Of a stretch of DNA of 64,000 nt, positions 46,843-56,293 are shown piece by piece. The DNA lies in the NCBI RefSeq assembly GCF_008107635.1, contig NZ_SDGZ01000020.1, forward strand, positions 1 through 64,000, given 5' to 3'. Under the pieces are notes generated by a model. It saw only the letters and a list, made by a program, of their open reading frames with translations. It was not told the origin of the DNA and did no database searches. The position numbers and the translations under genes are program-made. Numbering within the stretch: position 1 is the first letter of the stretch; every line of letters starts with the position of its first letter. The DNA comes from Weissella muntiaci. GTDB lineage: Bacteria; Bacillota; Bacilli; Lactobacillales; Lactobacillaceae.

Positions 46843-48528
46843 TTAAAGTTCCGAGTCGATCAATTGCGACATTAGTTCCGCGTTATGTGAATAATCTACT
46901 GGAATTTCAACAACTACCGGACCAGTTGCTGCAAACGCCTCGTCCATTACACGATCTAGTTGACTAGGATTATCTACTCGTAACCCCTTGGCCCCAGCCG
47001 CTTCAGCAAACTTCACAATATCAAGCGGGGCAAGTTGCACACCAGCATCTTGACCATACTTCAACTCTTCTTGAAATTTGACCATGTTGTAATGATGCTG
47101 ATCTTGCCACACTAGGTGGACCGTGTTCAACTTCATTTGGACAGCCGTTGCCAATTCAACACCTGAAAAGAAGAAGCCACCATCACCCGATACTGATACT
47201 GATTTAGCATTTGGTCGAACCATCGCAGCTGCCATGGCCCATGGTAAACCGACACCTAAGGTCTGCATTCCATTAGAAATCAAGAAATGCCTTGGAACAT
47301 ACGACTTGAAATGGCGTCCAAGCCAAAGATAATGCGAACCAATATCCGATGACAAAGTCATTTCGTCAGTCATATGCGCTTGCAACGACTTAATGATGTT
47401 CAATGGATGGTTTAAATTCGACTGTGCTGGTGAATACTTCGGCGTATCTGCATCATGCAGCGCCTCTTTATAAGCCATGAGCTTATCCTGACTAGCGTTC
47501 GGCAACTTATAATCATTAATCTGGTCACGCAAGAGCGTCAATGTAGCACCTAGATCACCTATTAACTGACGTTCTGGTGTGAAATGATTGTCAATCTGTA
47601 CCTGAACAGTGTCCAACGCAACAATCCTAAGATCAGCATGCCGATTCCAGTTCCTTGGTTCATATTCAATTGCATCATAACCGACCGTAATCACTAAGTC
47701 AGACTCAGCTAGGAGCTGATCCCCAACTTGATTACGGAAGAAACCAATCCGCCCAAAGAAGCTCTGCTCTTCAAGATCACGCGAAATCACGCCAGCGCCT
47801 TGATAGGTCTCAACAACCGGCAAAGTTACTCGTTCTAATAGACTGTGCAGTGCCGATGCAGTTTGGTCATCTGATCCTCGAGCTCCAACTAGCAACACCG
47901 GTAGCTTAGCTTTTTCAATTTGTTCAGCAAGCCAATCAATATCAGCAAGCGATGCTGCTCCAAAACGAGCAGGCTGAACCTTTGGTAGAGCGCTTGTCGT
48001 TACAATCGCATCATCAATATCTTGTGGCAATGAAACAAAGGCCGCTCCTGGTTTGGGACCATTAGCCGCCGCAATCGCATTCGAGATCAGTTCTGAGATA
48101 TTATTTTCGTCCTGGATCTCCACTGAATAATTTGTAATCGGCTCAAACAAGGTTGCCGATGCCGTGCTTTGATGCGTCAAACGATACAAATCACGACGTG
48201 GAACTTGTCCACCAATCGCCAAAACCGGATCGTTCTCAGCATTCGCGGTCATCATCCCCGATACCAAATTACCCACGCCAGGACCCGATGTTGCTACAAC
48301 CACTCCTGTCTTACCCGTAATTCTGGCAAACGCTTGCGCCATAAACACTGCGTTTTGCTCATGACGCGTTACCACCAAACGTGGTGTTTTTTTATGATCA
48401 ACAGGGTTTTCTAATTCATTAAAAAGGCGATCAATCTTCGCCCCCGGAATTCCAAAAACTAAATCTAGGTCATGATTATTTAAAGTGTCGATTACAATAT
48501 CCGCACCATACTTATTTTCAGTACTCAT
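46843..48528 (-). CDS. alsS: Acetolactate synthase (catabolic)
   Basis: This 561-residue thiamine-diphosphate enzyme joins two pyruvates to acetolactate. N-terminal VFGIPGAKIDRLF and TRHEQNAVFMA hold the catalytic Glu; SGPGVGNLVSG follows, with the ThDP-binding GDGG-type motif SVSGDGGFFFSGVEL. No regulatory subunit gene is nearby and the alsD gene follows, so it is the catabolic, FAD-free type used to dispose of pyruvate and acid. GAGGGAG precedes the ATG. Confidence 0.95.
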   Translation of the reverse strand: MSTENKYGADIVIDTLNNHDLDLVFGIPGAKIDRLFNELENPVDHKKTPRLVVTRHEQNAVFMAQAFARITGKTGVVVATSGPGVGNLVSGMMTANAENDPVLAIGGQVPRRDLYRLTHQSTASATLFEPITNYSVEIQDENNISELISNAIAAANGPKPGAAFVSLPQDIDDAIVTTSALPKVQPARFGAASLADIDWLAEQIEKAKLPVLLVGARGSDDQTASALHSLLERVTLPVVETYQGAGVISRDLEEQSFFGRIGFFRNQVGDQLLAESDLVITVGYDAIEYEPRNWNRHADLRIVALDTVQVQIDNHFTPERQLIGDLGATLTLLRDQINDYKLPNASQDKLMAYKEALHDADTPKYSPAQSNLNHPLNIIKSLQAHMTDEMTLSSDIGSHYLWLGRHFKSYVPRHFLISNGMQTLGVGLPWAMAAAMVRPNAKSVSVSGDGGFFFSGVELATAVQMKLNTVHLVWQDQHHYNMVKFQEELKYGQDAGVQLAPLDIVKFAEAAGAKGLRVDNPSQLDRVMDEAFAATGPVVVEIPVDYSHNAELMSQLIDSEL

Positions 48529-48563
48529 GATAACTCCCTCTTTTCATTCCTTTATATAAGAAG

Positions 48564-48590
48564 ATTATCGCACTTTCAAAATGAAAGTAC
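48564..48590. promoter_or_regulatory. alsS promoter with palindromic operator
   Basis: A perfect 17-nt palindrome ACTTTCA-TTT-TGAAAGT (48572-48588) lies between a GATAAT -10 (complement of 48564-48569) and a weak CTGTAC -35 on the minus strand. Its position in the promoter spacer suggests a repressor. The regulator is not known. Confidence 0.6.
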
Positions 48591-48714
48591 AGCTATCATT
48601 ATGCTTGTGAACTATTCCTTTTTTGCATACCAGTAGTTCTAATGAACTAAGGCGACATTTCAGATTGTTTGTGAAATTGGATATTTGGTCGTTGAATATT
48701 ATTTGTAATTCTGC

Positions 48715-48750
48715 ACAAAAAAAGCCAGTTCCGAAGAACTGGCTTTCATC
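48715..48750 (-). terminator. Terminator of the cold shock gene
   Basis: AAAGCCAGTTC and GAACTGGCTTT around CGAA, with T run on the minus strand. Confidence 0.88.
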
Positions 48751-48759
48751 GATCTAAAA

Positions 48760-48960
48760 TTAGATCTTGTTAACGTTTACAGCTTGCAAACCACGGTTAC
48801 CTTCTTCAACGTCAAAAGAAACCTTTTGTCCGTCTTCCAAAGCCTTGAATCCGTCAGTTTGGATTGCTGAGAAGTGTACGAATACATCGTCACCTGATTC
48901 GCGGGCGATAAATCCGAAGCCCTTTTCTGAGTTAAACCACTTTACTGTTCCTTGTTCCAT
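48760..48960 (-). CDS. Cold shock protein (CspA family)
   Basis: This 66-residue single cold-shock-domain RNA chaperone has RNP1 KGFGFIA and RNP2 VFVHFSAI. It melts mRNA secondary structure. The start at 48960 follows AGGAG at 9 nt. About 200 nt upstream of the gene is free of coding sequence and AT-rich, fitting a long leader as is common for csp genes. Confidence 0.96.
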   Translation of the reverse strand: MEQGTVKWFNSEKGFGFIARESGDDVFVHFSAIQTDGFKALEDGQKVSFDVEEGNRGLQAVNVNKI

Positions 48961-49182
48961 GTCTAATATCTCCTGACACACAAAAATTATAATTCAAAGG
49001 TAATGCCAGATATTTTGAAAAAACATAAAACATATCTTAAAACTATATTTGTTATTATACGCCCCTTTTTTATTTTTTACTAGTCCGTATTTTTAAATAT
49101 AAAATTCTGATAAAAATTCATGACATGAGCACTGTTTTTGCCTTATTATTGCCTGTGGAAATAAATATTTAGGGGTTAGAAC

Positions 49183-51258
49183 ATGGCCGTTTTCAACAAA
49201 ATTATTCGTTGGGCCTTGTTAGTTCTATTCGCTGGGGCTTTCCTATCGATGGCATTAGCAAGTCACACTGATACGACAATTATCAGTTCAACTAGTATCC
49301 TAGCGATGATGATCATTCTTTTTTCAATCATCAAGTGGCTTTATAAAAAGATTTCACGACTCAGCGACCGTATCAAAGGATACCTGCTATGGGTCACTTG
49401 GCTAGCAATGCTAGTTATTCAGATCGTGGTCGTCTTTACGATTAATGTCGGCGTTTTTGGCGACCCAATTAAAATGCTACAAATGGCAACCCATCTAGCT
49501 AATCATCATTATGATTGGTTCGAGTGGATCCGCCAATACCCAAACCTGGTTCCGCTAACTGCGCTATATACAGGCTTCTTTCATCTTAGTACCTGGACCG
49601 GCATCCCTTTCCTCGCCTTTTTTTATGGCTTTAATGTGCTAGTCACAAGTGCTATCGTCGCCCTCATCTTCTATTTGATTTGGCGACGCAATCGGACAAT
49701 GGCCGTGATTGCTGGCTTTTTAAGCCTAATCACACCGTTTTTCTACACCTTTTTACTAAATGTTGGTTATTCTGATGGGCCAGCAATTTTGACCTCGCTT
49801 GGCTTGATTCTAATTTATGAGATCGCTGAACAGCGTAAGAACTTCCGCTGGGGGTTGGGAATCTTCACCGTTCTTTTGTTCAGCATTGCCTACCTAATGC
49901 GACCAAATATTGTCATTCTTTTGGCAGCGTTCTTGTTAATGATGCTACTTAGCTTTAAGCAACGCAAAACAAACTTCACCTTTCAACTAAATCTAAGAAT
50001 GTTTGCAAGTAGTATTGTAGGGGTTCTTCTAGCTAGTCAAGTTAGTAAGTTACTCTTCAAAATCTTCCATTATAATAAAAATAATAGCGACGTTTTCCCT
50101 ACTTTACATTGGCTATATATGGGATTAAATCCAACTTCCGGTGGAAAATATACCGTTGCTGATCGTTTCTATACCTTGCATCATTATGGATTCCAAACAG
50201 CTAGTCAAGCCGATTGGGCTGGCATCATGCGCCGTTTGAGCGCCTATAATCCCTTGACACTATCAATTCATTGGCTTGCAAAGTTCTTCACCCTCTGGTC
50301 TTCTGGTACCTTCCAGACCAGCACTGATTATCAAGTCCGTTGGCAATTAGCTCCGAAGTTCCTAATTGATCATATGATCACTGTTGATGTATTAAACGAG
50401 ACTTATACGAAAGCGATCATCGCCTTACTGTTGTTAGCAATTGTTATTTATATCTGGCGCAATCGTCATTTTAAATTAAGTAGCTTAACCTTGATTCTCT
50501 TCTTCATTATTGGAATCTCACTGTTCCACGCACTCTTATGGGAAGTTAAAATTCGCTACCAGTTCATGACGATTGGCGCACTTCTTTTCATAGGCTATAC
50601 CGAGCTTGGCGCTTGGATCGAAGAACCATTAACAATGCCTAAAGCACTCCAAGGCCATAAATTTGCTTTGATTACTTTACCAATTTTGGGAGTCGCCTCA
50701 ATTCTTACAATGAACCTAATCCCTAATGATAAATTGTTGTCACCTGTTTCAAGCTATCGTTGGGCACAATCGTCGGTCCAGAAATCCGGCGACCATACTA
50801 CGATTGCACAAGGCCAGCAAATATCGCAAGTTGTTCAACTCGGTTCCTCTTCGTCTAACTTACAGCTGATTACCGAATACTCCCAACCTTTGGATCTGTA
50901 TATCGACCAATGGCAAGGTGGACAATGGCAACCTATCATCACAACAAAGGTCAAAGCACACACGCTATCGCAAAATATTAAGCATCCTTTTACTAGTGGT
51001 AAGTATCGGATTACGCTTCAAAATAACACGCTATATCCGGCTGAGTTAGCTTCAGCACAGAAATTATACACAACACCCGATCGTTTATTAGCAAATGATC
51101 CTAAAAACGATAACAGCACCTTAGTCTTTACCTTCTGGCGCAGTTCAAGTCAAAAGACCATTTATTCACCAACGGTGATTAATGGCTTTACTCTGCTATT
51201 AATAGCAACCTGGTCGACCTTACTATATTCTGAGCTTAAAAATAAGCGAGAATATTAA
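49183..51258 (+). CDS. GT-C-like polytopic membrane glycosyltransferase
   Basis: This 691-residue protein has 11-13 transmembrane helices (residues 8-490) and a C-terminal extracytoplasmic region of about 130 residues, then one more helix and a charged tail. The first outer loop reads INVGVFGDPIKML, with an aspartate placed like the catalytic acid of GT-C transferases such as PMT/ArnT. It probably transfers a sugar from a polyprenyl carrier to a wall or lipid acceptor; the acceptor is unknown. AGGGG lies upstream of the ATG. Alternative: a related protein with a transport role. Confidence 0.75.
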   Translation: MAVFNKIIRWALLVLFAGAFLSMALASHTDTTIISSTSILAMMIILFSIIKWLYKKISRLSDRIKGYLLWVTWLAMLVIQIVVVFTINVGVFGDPIKMLQMATHLANHHYDWFEWIRQYPNLVPLTALYTGFFHLSTWTGIPFLAFFYGFNVLVTSAIVALIFYLIWRRNRTMAVIAGFLSLITPFFYTFLLNVGYSDGPAILTSLGLILIYEIAEQRKNFRWGLGIFTVLLFSIAYLMRPNIVILLAAFLLMMLLSFKQRKTNFTFQLNLRMFASSIVGVLLASQVSKLLFKIFHYNKNNSDVFPTLHWLYMGLNPTSGGKYTVADRFYTLHHYGFQTASQADWAGIMRRLSAYNPLTLSIHWLAKFFTLWSSGTFQTSTDYQVRWQLAPKFLIDHMITVDVLNETYTKAIIALLLLAIVIYIWRNRHFKLSSLTLILFFIIGISLFHALLWEVKIRYQFMTIGALLFIGYTELGAWIEEPLTMPKALQGHKFALITLPILGVASILTMNLIPNDKLLSPVSSYRWAQSSVQKSGDHTTIAQGQQISQVVQLGSSSSNLQLITEYSQPLDLYIDQWQGGQWQPIITTKVKAHTLSQNIKHPFTSGKYRITLQNNTLYPAELASAQKLYTTPDRLLANDPKNDNSTLVFTFWRSSSQKTIYSPTVINGFTLLLIATWSTLLYSELKNKREY

Positions 51259-51335
51259 AAATCATGAAAACCTAGTCATCTGATTTATCTTCATGTTATA
51301 ATAATATTGAAAATCTTAAAAGAAAGACTTTCATG

Positions 51336-51371
51336 TTTGGGGCGTTGATCTATGATCGACGTCTTTTTTTA
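51336..51371 (+). terminator. Terminator of the GT-C-like gene
   Basis: GCGTTGATC pairs with GATCGACGT (one G-T) followed by a T run. It lies between the two plus-strand genes and excludes an upstream start for the zinc-ribbon gene. Confidence 0.75.
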
Positions 51372-51422
51372 TCAAAAACAGCTTATTTACAAATTAAACG
51401 GAAATTGGAAGGAAATAATCTC

Positions 51423-51689
51423 ATGGAAAAGTTTTGTCAAAGTTGTGCTATGCCACTCAACACAAAGAATCTAGGCTCTGAACAAGATGGTTCCGCAAGT
51501 ATGATGTACTGTGAGTTATGCTATCAAAATGGCGTATTCACTAATCCCGAAATTAGCTTTACAGAAATGCTTGCAGTCGGTAAAGCTGGAATTGATCAAT
51601 CATCCAGTAATTTCATCACCAAATTTATGCTCAAAGCGCTTTACCCAGCGAGCCTAAAACGCACCACCCGCTTCAAAAATGCCCATTAA
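51423..51689 (+). CDS. Small zinc-ribbon protein
   Basis: This 88-residue cytosolic protein opens CQSCAMPL and then CELCYQNG, a CXXC...CXXC zinc ribbon of the putative zinc ribbon family (about residues 5-40). The rest is helical. The role is unknown, perhaps redox or nucleic-acid binding. AAGGAA lies 8 nt before the ATG at 51423. Terminator follows. Confidence 0.85.
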   Translation: MEKFCQSCAMPLNTKNLGSEQDGSASMMYCELCYQNGVFTNPEISFTEMLAVGKAGIDQSSSNFITKFMLKALYPASLKRTTRFKNAH

Positions 51690-51690
51690 C

Positions 51691-51727
51691 AAAAAAATCT
51701 TCAGTACATTGTACTGAAGATTTTTGT
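51691..51727. terminator. Terminator behind the zinc-ribbon gene
   Basis: AAAAATCTTCAGTACA and TGTACTGAAGATTTTT around a short loop. Confidence 0.88.
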
Positions 51728-51734
51728 TTTGCAT

Positions 51735-51965
51735 CTAATTTAAACAATATGGTACTAAAATACGGAAAGCCATAATTACAACCACGGCAATTGCAACAAT
51801 CCAATAAACGATTTCACTATCTCGAATTGCCAAAAAGGTCGCCAAGATTAAGATTAGTAAGTAAACCCAATCAAACAAATAGTCGTAATTGCCAAACAAA
51901 TTAATAATCATTACGATTAGAAATAACAGCACTACAAATACATCAATAAGCATTCTCTTCTTCAT
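51735..51965 (-). CDS. Small three-helix membrane protein
   Basis: This 76-residue protein is almost wholly hydrophobic, with three predicted helices and a basic start (KKR). It ends IAVVVIMAFRILVPYCLN. I know no family. The RBS is weak. It may be expressed from the promoter region at 51966-52128, whose right part belongs to the fusB-like terminator. Confidence 0.6.
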   Translation of the reverse strand: MKKRMLIDVFVVLLFLIVMIINLFGNYDYLFDWVYLLILILATFLAIRDSEIVYWIVAIAVVVIMAFRILVPYCLN

Positions 51966-52074
51966 AATTATTAAACTTTATCATAAAGCAATATTGATAT
52001 AAATATACAGCTTGCCCAGCGCTGTTCAATGTTTAATTTACAACAAGCCAGCTAGATTTGTATAACCTAAATAA

Positions 52075-52108
52075 AAAACTGACATCCTTAAACGGACGCC
52101 AGTCACGA
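52075..52108 (-). terminator. Terminator of the FusB-type gene
   Basis: CTG-C-TCC and GGA-G-CAG arms with interruptions, then TTTTTT on the minus strand. Weaker than others. Confidence 0.55.
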
Positions 52109-52128
52109 CAAATCGAACCTTTAATAGC

Positions 52129-52773
52129 TTATTGCACCAATGTCGTCTCAATAAATCGATCAAGATACTCCAACTCACTCAATTGAGCATTACAGCTAAA
52201 GCTATCCCGACAAATTAAATTTCCACGTTTCGTGTAATTGCCATCTGCACCACGTGCCTTGACCTTTGACAGAAACATTGAAACCGTCCCAAGTTGATGA
52301 CAAATTGCACATAGCCCATTTAGTGGCTTTGAATCAAATTCGCCGTATACACCAACTAACTTTCCAGCATGTGGCGCGACAAGGTATTTTCGCTGACTAC
52401 CGTGATCATCCCAGCCCAGATAACTACTCTCATAACGATCAATCATATCCCAATTTGGTTCTGGTAGTTTTTTGACCTTTTTAAATAATTTAGCCAGTTG
52501 AGCTGACGACACCATTGGAAATGGTGTCACATATTCCCGTAACCTGGCAAGCTCCCGTTCTGCTTGAGCCTTCGTCAATGTCGGTGCTTGAATAACTGCC
52601 AGAAAATGCTCTGTGTCGTCATTTTCTGGTAATAACTCCCTAACCTTAGCAACAACATCCGCCACTACAACATTTCTAACACTCCGGTCATTGACCGACG
52701 TGTAGGTACGATTTAGAATTGCGACTTGTTTTTTTAAAGCGACAAAGTCATGCGCTTCAATTGTTTTTTCCAT
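52129..52773 (-). CDS. FusB/FBP family elongation factor G-binding protein
   Basis: This 214-residue protein has a helical N-terminal half and a C-terminal treble-clef zinc finger with CAICHQ and LICRDSFSCN (four Cys). The length and layout match FusB/FusC, which bind EF-G and release it from the ribosome. Acquired members give fusidic acid resistance; chromosomal ones (Fbp) are of less clear purpose. AGGAG lies upstream of the ATG. Resistance is not implied by sequence alone. Confidence 0.88.
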   Translation of the reverse strand: MEKTIEAHDFVALKKQVAILNRTYTSVNDRSVRNVVVADVVAKVRELLPENDDTEHFLAVIQAPTLTKAQAERELARLREYVTPFPMVSSAQLAKLFKKVKKLPEPNWDMIDRYESSYLGWDDHGSQRKYLVAPHAGKLVGVYGEFDSKPLNGLCAICHQLGTVSMFLSKVKARGADGNYTKRGNLICRDSFSCNAQLSELEYLDRFIETTLVQ

Positions 52774-53088
52774 GATTGTATACTCCTATGTTTCGGGCAT
52801 ACCGCACGGAATTTTCTATACCGAGCGATTTGCTTTTATTTAACAATAAAAACCAATCGGCCAGCAGATAATGATCCAAAGTTTGGCATCGTTATCATCC
52901 CCCAACGTTCATTAATATCCACCTAGTATACGCTAAATTTATGTTTTGGCAAAAGTCACGCTTGTTTTACTCGCAATCAAAGATACCAATGAGCAATATT
53001 TGGCCAGCTCTGAAAATTATTTGCTATAATGTGCAACTAAAGATATCCAGCAAGTTTTGTCACAATGTACATGACGGAGGTATCCGAG
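52774..53088. other. Divergent control region of fusB-like and TMEM175 genes
   Basis: About 315 nt without gene. On the plus strand an extended -10 (TGCTATAAT, 53022-53030) precedes the TMEM175 gene. On the minus strand two CGGTAT direct repeats (about 52799-52823) lie in front of the FusB-type gene. No RNA element recognised. Confidence 0.5.
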
Positions 53089-53685
53089 ATGAATAAACAC
53101 CGCGTTGAAACCTTTACTGATGCAATCATCGCAATCATTACGACGATTATGATTTTGGAATTCAAAGTACCTGATACCTTCAAGCTACACGCGATCATTG
53201 AAGAGTTGCCCGCTCTATTTGCATACGGTTCGAGTTTCTTCTTTATCCTTGTTGCCTGGTACAATCACCACTATCTCTTTAGCTTAGCTAACCGAATTAG
53301 TAAAAGAATCTATTGGATCAACAATCTGTGGATCTTCACCATGTCCTTGCTCCCAGTTGCAACTGCTTGGGTCGGTCGTTATATTAATAAACCCGCACCT
53401 GAATTATTTTACTTCTTTATCTTCTTTATTTGGTCAATCACCTTTTTACTGTTAGCAAAAGCAATCGCCAATGAATTAAGTAAGGTCGATCTGAATGCAG
53501 CTCAAAAAATTATTGCTATGCCTGCTGTCAGTTTTCTCAACAGTAAATTGCTAACCGTTCTAACCTTCTGTACCCTCGTAATCACCTCATTCTTCCCCTT
53601 ATTTCTAATCATCATGACCGTCGGCGAGCTGATTTATATGGCAGTCAGAACACCCGCTGATGGCGATCAGCTTGATAGGCAATAA
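53089..53685 (+). CDS. TMEM175/DUF1211 family potassium channel protein
   Basis: This 198-residue six-helix protein has the hallmark RVETFTDAIIAIITTIMIL at its start (R-x3-F-[ST]-D-A), the conserved helix that lines the pore of bacterial TMEM175 K+ channels. NHHYLFSLAN follows in the third helix region. Start at 53089 by GGAGG at 8 nt; an ATG at 53065 precedes that site. A second member lies 1 kb away on the other strand. Confidence 0.9.
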   Translation: MNKHRVETFTDAIIAIITTIMILEFKVPDTFKLHAIIEELPALFAYGSSFFFILVAWYNHHYLFSLANRISKRIYWINNLWIFTMSLLPVATAWVGRYINKPAPELFYFFIFFIWSITFLLLAKAIANELSKVDLNAAQKIIAMPAVSFLNSKLLTVLTFCTLVITSFFPLFLIIMTVGELIYMAVRTPADGDQLDRQ

Positions 53686-53718
53686 ACACTCTTCAAATGC
53701 TGAAGGGTGTTTTTTGTT
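53684..53718 (+). terminator. Terminator of the first TMEM175 gene
   Basis: AACACTCTTCA pairs with TGAAGGGTGTT, with a T run. Confidence 0.82.
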
Positions 53719-53850
53719 CTACCCCATCGATCATAAGTACCCCCAATGCTTCAATCATGCTAATGAAATATATTTCTTGCCTTAATCTATGTTAAAATTC
53801 AAAAAGACATTCCATTCTATTTTCAAACTAGTAAAAAGAGCTAATAAACC

Positions 53851-54603
53851 ATGAACATTCATATCAAAAGATTCTACTACGCATTAACATTAATTCTCTC
53901 GATTGCTTCAATCATGATCGCAATTATTGAAATTGCCAATTTCGCTTCAATAACGCAATCCCCAATTAATTATATTGATAAAGGTATTCTAGCTTTCTTC
54001 TGGCTTGACTATGCCGTTAGATTTTATCGTTCCCCAAATAAAAAAATCTTCTTTAGACACAATATTTTTGATTTACTGGCAATCCTGCCATTTGATTCAC
54101 TCTTCTATTTCTTCCGTGTGGCACGTGTATTGCGTGTGCTCCGACTACTAAAACTCATTCGAATTGTTGGTTTTACTGGTAAGATTCAAAAGAACATCAA
54201 AAAGTTCGTAAATACCAACGGCTTTATCTATTTATTGATTACAAGTGTGGTCTTGATTTTCCTAGCGGCCGAAATCTACTCCGTTGCAGAGAATGTCGAT
54301 TACGGTAATTCCCTCTGGTGGGCGATTGCCACAACCACGACAGTCGGATATGGTGACATCTCACCCCACACTGAAATTGGGCGTTTTACAGCTGTTATCC
54401 TTATGCTGTTGGGAATTGGCCTGATCGGTAGTTTAACCAGTACCCTGACAACCTACTTTGTCAAAGGCGATCACGCATCCGATGATGCTGACCTGGCGGT
54501 TGAAGTTAAGAACCTGCGCAAAGAAGTCAAAGAATTGGCAATGTTGAAGAATGAACTCGCACAATTACGCGAAGAAATCCAAAAGTACAACCAAAATCAT
54601 TAA
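53851..54603 (+). CDS. Voltage-gated-like potassium channel (Kv type)
   Basis: This 250-residue channel has S1-S4 (residues 9-108) including an arginine ladder FRVARVLRVLRLLKLIR (88-104), pore helix and selectivity filter TTTTVGYGDIS (filter TVGYGD at 164-169), an S6 helix and a C-terminal coiled coil (about 212-246) that should assemble the tetramer. It conducts K+. No RCK/TrkA-N domain is present. It stands between two TMEM175 genes. Confidence 0.93.
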   Translation: MNIHIKRFYYALTLILSIASIMIAIIEIANFASITQSPINYIDKGILAFFWLDYAVRFYRSPNKKIFFRHNIFDLLAILPFDSLFYFFRVARVLRVLRLLKLIRIVGFTGKIQKNIKKFVNTNGFIYLLITSVVLIFLAAEIYSVAENVDYGNSLWWAIATTTTVGYGDISPHTEIGRFTAVILMLLGIGLIGSLTSTLTTYFVKGDHASDDADLAVEVKNLRKEVKELAMLKNELAQLREEIQKYNQNH

Positions 54604-54606
54604 AAT

Positions 54607-54648
54607 TAAAAGAACGTCATGTTTTTAAACACATGACGTTCTTTTTTA
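54607..54648. terminator. Shared terminator of Kv and second TMEM175 genes
   Basis: AAAGAACGTCATGT and ACATGACGTTCTTT around GTTTTTAAAC-like loop; flanked by A and T runs, so it serves both converging genes. Confidence 0.88.
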
Positions 54649-55206
54649 GTTTTTCATTTTTCGATTGGCTCTGATCGGTTGAACCGCCCATAATGCCACA
54701 TCAAGTAATAAGCTAAAAAATACAAATGGTGGCCAAATAAATACAATTACTAAGGCCAGCGCGTTAATCATCACTGAGATCACTTCCAACTTCATTTTAT
54801 GGGTTAATGTTTCTTGCGTTTTAACGACTTCATTTCTCAAAGCTGAGAAAGCAAAATTATAGATAATAACATTAAGTGCATACAACAATGCTGGAATCCG
54901 TGCATTTATATCTGATCCAAACCAGGCAGTCGTAGCTGGAAGCAACGTCGCCCAGAATAACAAGAAGATATTTGTAAAGATCATGCGATGATTGATTTCT
55001 TTTACTCGCAAAAATAAGTAATGATGATTAACCCACATCACCGAGATGATGATGAATGAAACAACGTACGCCAAAAATTCGGGTAAGACCTCAACAATCG
55101 CACTCAGCGAATGATTTCCCTGATCCAAATGAATTTCTAAAACTAAAATTGTTAAAATTATTGCCAATACCGCATCTGTAAATGCTTCAAATCTTTCTTT
55201 TCCCAT
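54646..55206 (-). CDS. TMEM175/DUF1211 family potassium channel protein
   Basis: This 186-residue second member opens MGKERFEAFTDAVLAIILT, with the same R-x3-F-x-D-A pore motif, and has NHHYLF as in the other copy. The ATG at 55206 has GGGAG 9 nt upstream; the codon before is TTG. The tail RANRKMKN is basic. Converges with the Kv gene onto a shared terminator. Confidence 0.9.
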   Translation of the reverse strand: MGKERFEAFTDAVLAIILTILVLEIHLDQGNHSLSAIVEVLPEFLAYVVSFIIISVMWVNHHYLFLRVKEINHRMIFTNIFLLFWATLLPATTAWFGSDINARIPALLYALNVIIYNFAFSALRNEVVKTQETLTHKMKLEVISVMINALALVIVFIWPPFVFFSLLLDVALWAVQPIRANRKMKN

Positions 55207-55516
55207 CAATTGCTACTCCCCTAAAATAGACTTATTTCCCAATGAATAAGCCTAGTACAGGTGTCGATGTTTAGCATACTGAATTGTTAGAATTTAAGGT
55301 ATTCTTTACGTTCTATGTGCATATTAGCCCCACTGCTCTATACTTCATTTTAATTTTATTTTCGAGCGAGATATTGATAGATAACCAATGCCCCCAAGAG
55401 CAAAAGGGAAAACCAAATCGTACTCCAATTATTTGGTTAATACCGAACGTGTATAAATACAAAGAGGCCTGCAAGCAACCAGGTCAACATATTGGCTTTG
55501 AATTTAATGTTAAGGC

Positions 55517-56293
55517 TCATGATTTCAGCAAAACTGGTACAACCGCTATAATGAAGATCAACTCGTCATAAATATAGTGACAGACAAATGAAATAACGAT
55601 ATTCTTCGAGCGAGTGAACGAAAAGTTAAACACCAATCGTAGTGAACCAATGATTAATAGAATTTGCGGTATGTTACCGTTATACGCATCATAATGCAAC
55701 ATGCCGAAAATAACCGCCGACACTAACATCCCAATCCATAAGCTAACATTTCTTGAGGTCTTGAAGATATTTCTGATCAAAATTGTTGAACCTATAAACG
55801 AAGTTAATCCAATGATTTCTTCGTTAAATAAAGATAGTAAATTACTAATTGAAATATAGCCTAGCGAATGCAAACTAAAATCCTTTACTGCCGCATTACT
55901 TTCAACCGGAATGTGCAACACCTTAAATGCGATTGACATCACGCCACTGACCAAGAAGCCTAACAACACGATACCAACAATCAGCTTCCAATTCTTTTTA
56001 AGGCTACCAGAAAAAAAGCCCTTTAACTCCTTACCAAATATTAACCCTAGGCTAATTGTCATTAACAGAAAAGGAATTAATACCCATAGGGTAAACTTCA
56101 CTAAATCACCTAGAAACAAACTCTCAAATGAATTTACAACACCTGCCGAATATTGGTGGCCAGTGTTTACCGTAATTGTCATTATAATCACCGGTATCAA
56201 AATCATCAGCAAAGCTTTAATGCTCGAAATCCCCTGTGTATCATCAACAAACGGCATCGGAATCCGTGAATCCTTGCGCTCCATAATCCCCAT
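55517..56293 (-). CDS. CPBP family intramembrane protease-like protein
   Basis: This 258-residue polytopic protein (about seven helices) has NEEIIGLTSF at the place of the EEXXXR motif, FGMLHY for FXXXH and CHYIYDE for HXXXN/D. The Arg after the Glu pair is missing, which may alter activity. CPBP members in lactobacilli are Abi/PlnI-type and often confer bacteriocin immunity. Start at 56293 by GGGGG at 8 nt; ATGs at 56341 and 56299 have poor spacing. It borders the immunity array and may belong with it. Confidence 0.8.
   Translation of the reverse strand: MGIMERKDSRIPMPFVDDTQGISSIKALLMILIPVIIMTITVNTGHQYSAGVVNSFESLFLGDLVKFTLWVLIPFLLMTISLGLIFGKELKGFFSGSLKKNWKLIVGIVLLGFLVSGVMSIAFKVLHIPVESNAAVKDFSLHSLGYISISNLLSLFNEEIIGLTSFIGSTILIRNIFKTSRNVSLWIGMLVSAVIFGMLHYDAYNGNIPQILLIIGSLRLVFNFSFTRSKNIVISFVCHYIYDELIFIIAVVPVLLKS

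Noticed and set aside
55284-55571. 95-codon plus-strand frame between TMEM175 and CPBP genes
   Set aside because: Overlaps the CPBP 3' end, no RBS and no protein-like pattern; the region 55207-55516 is treated as intergenic.
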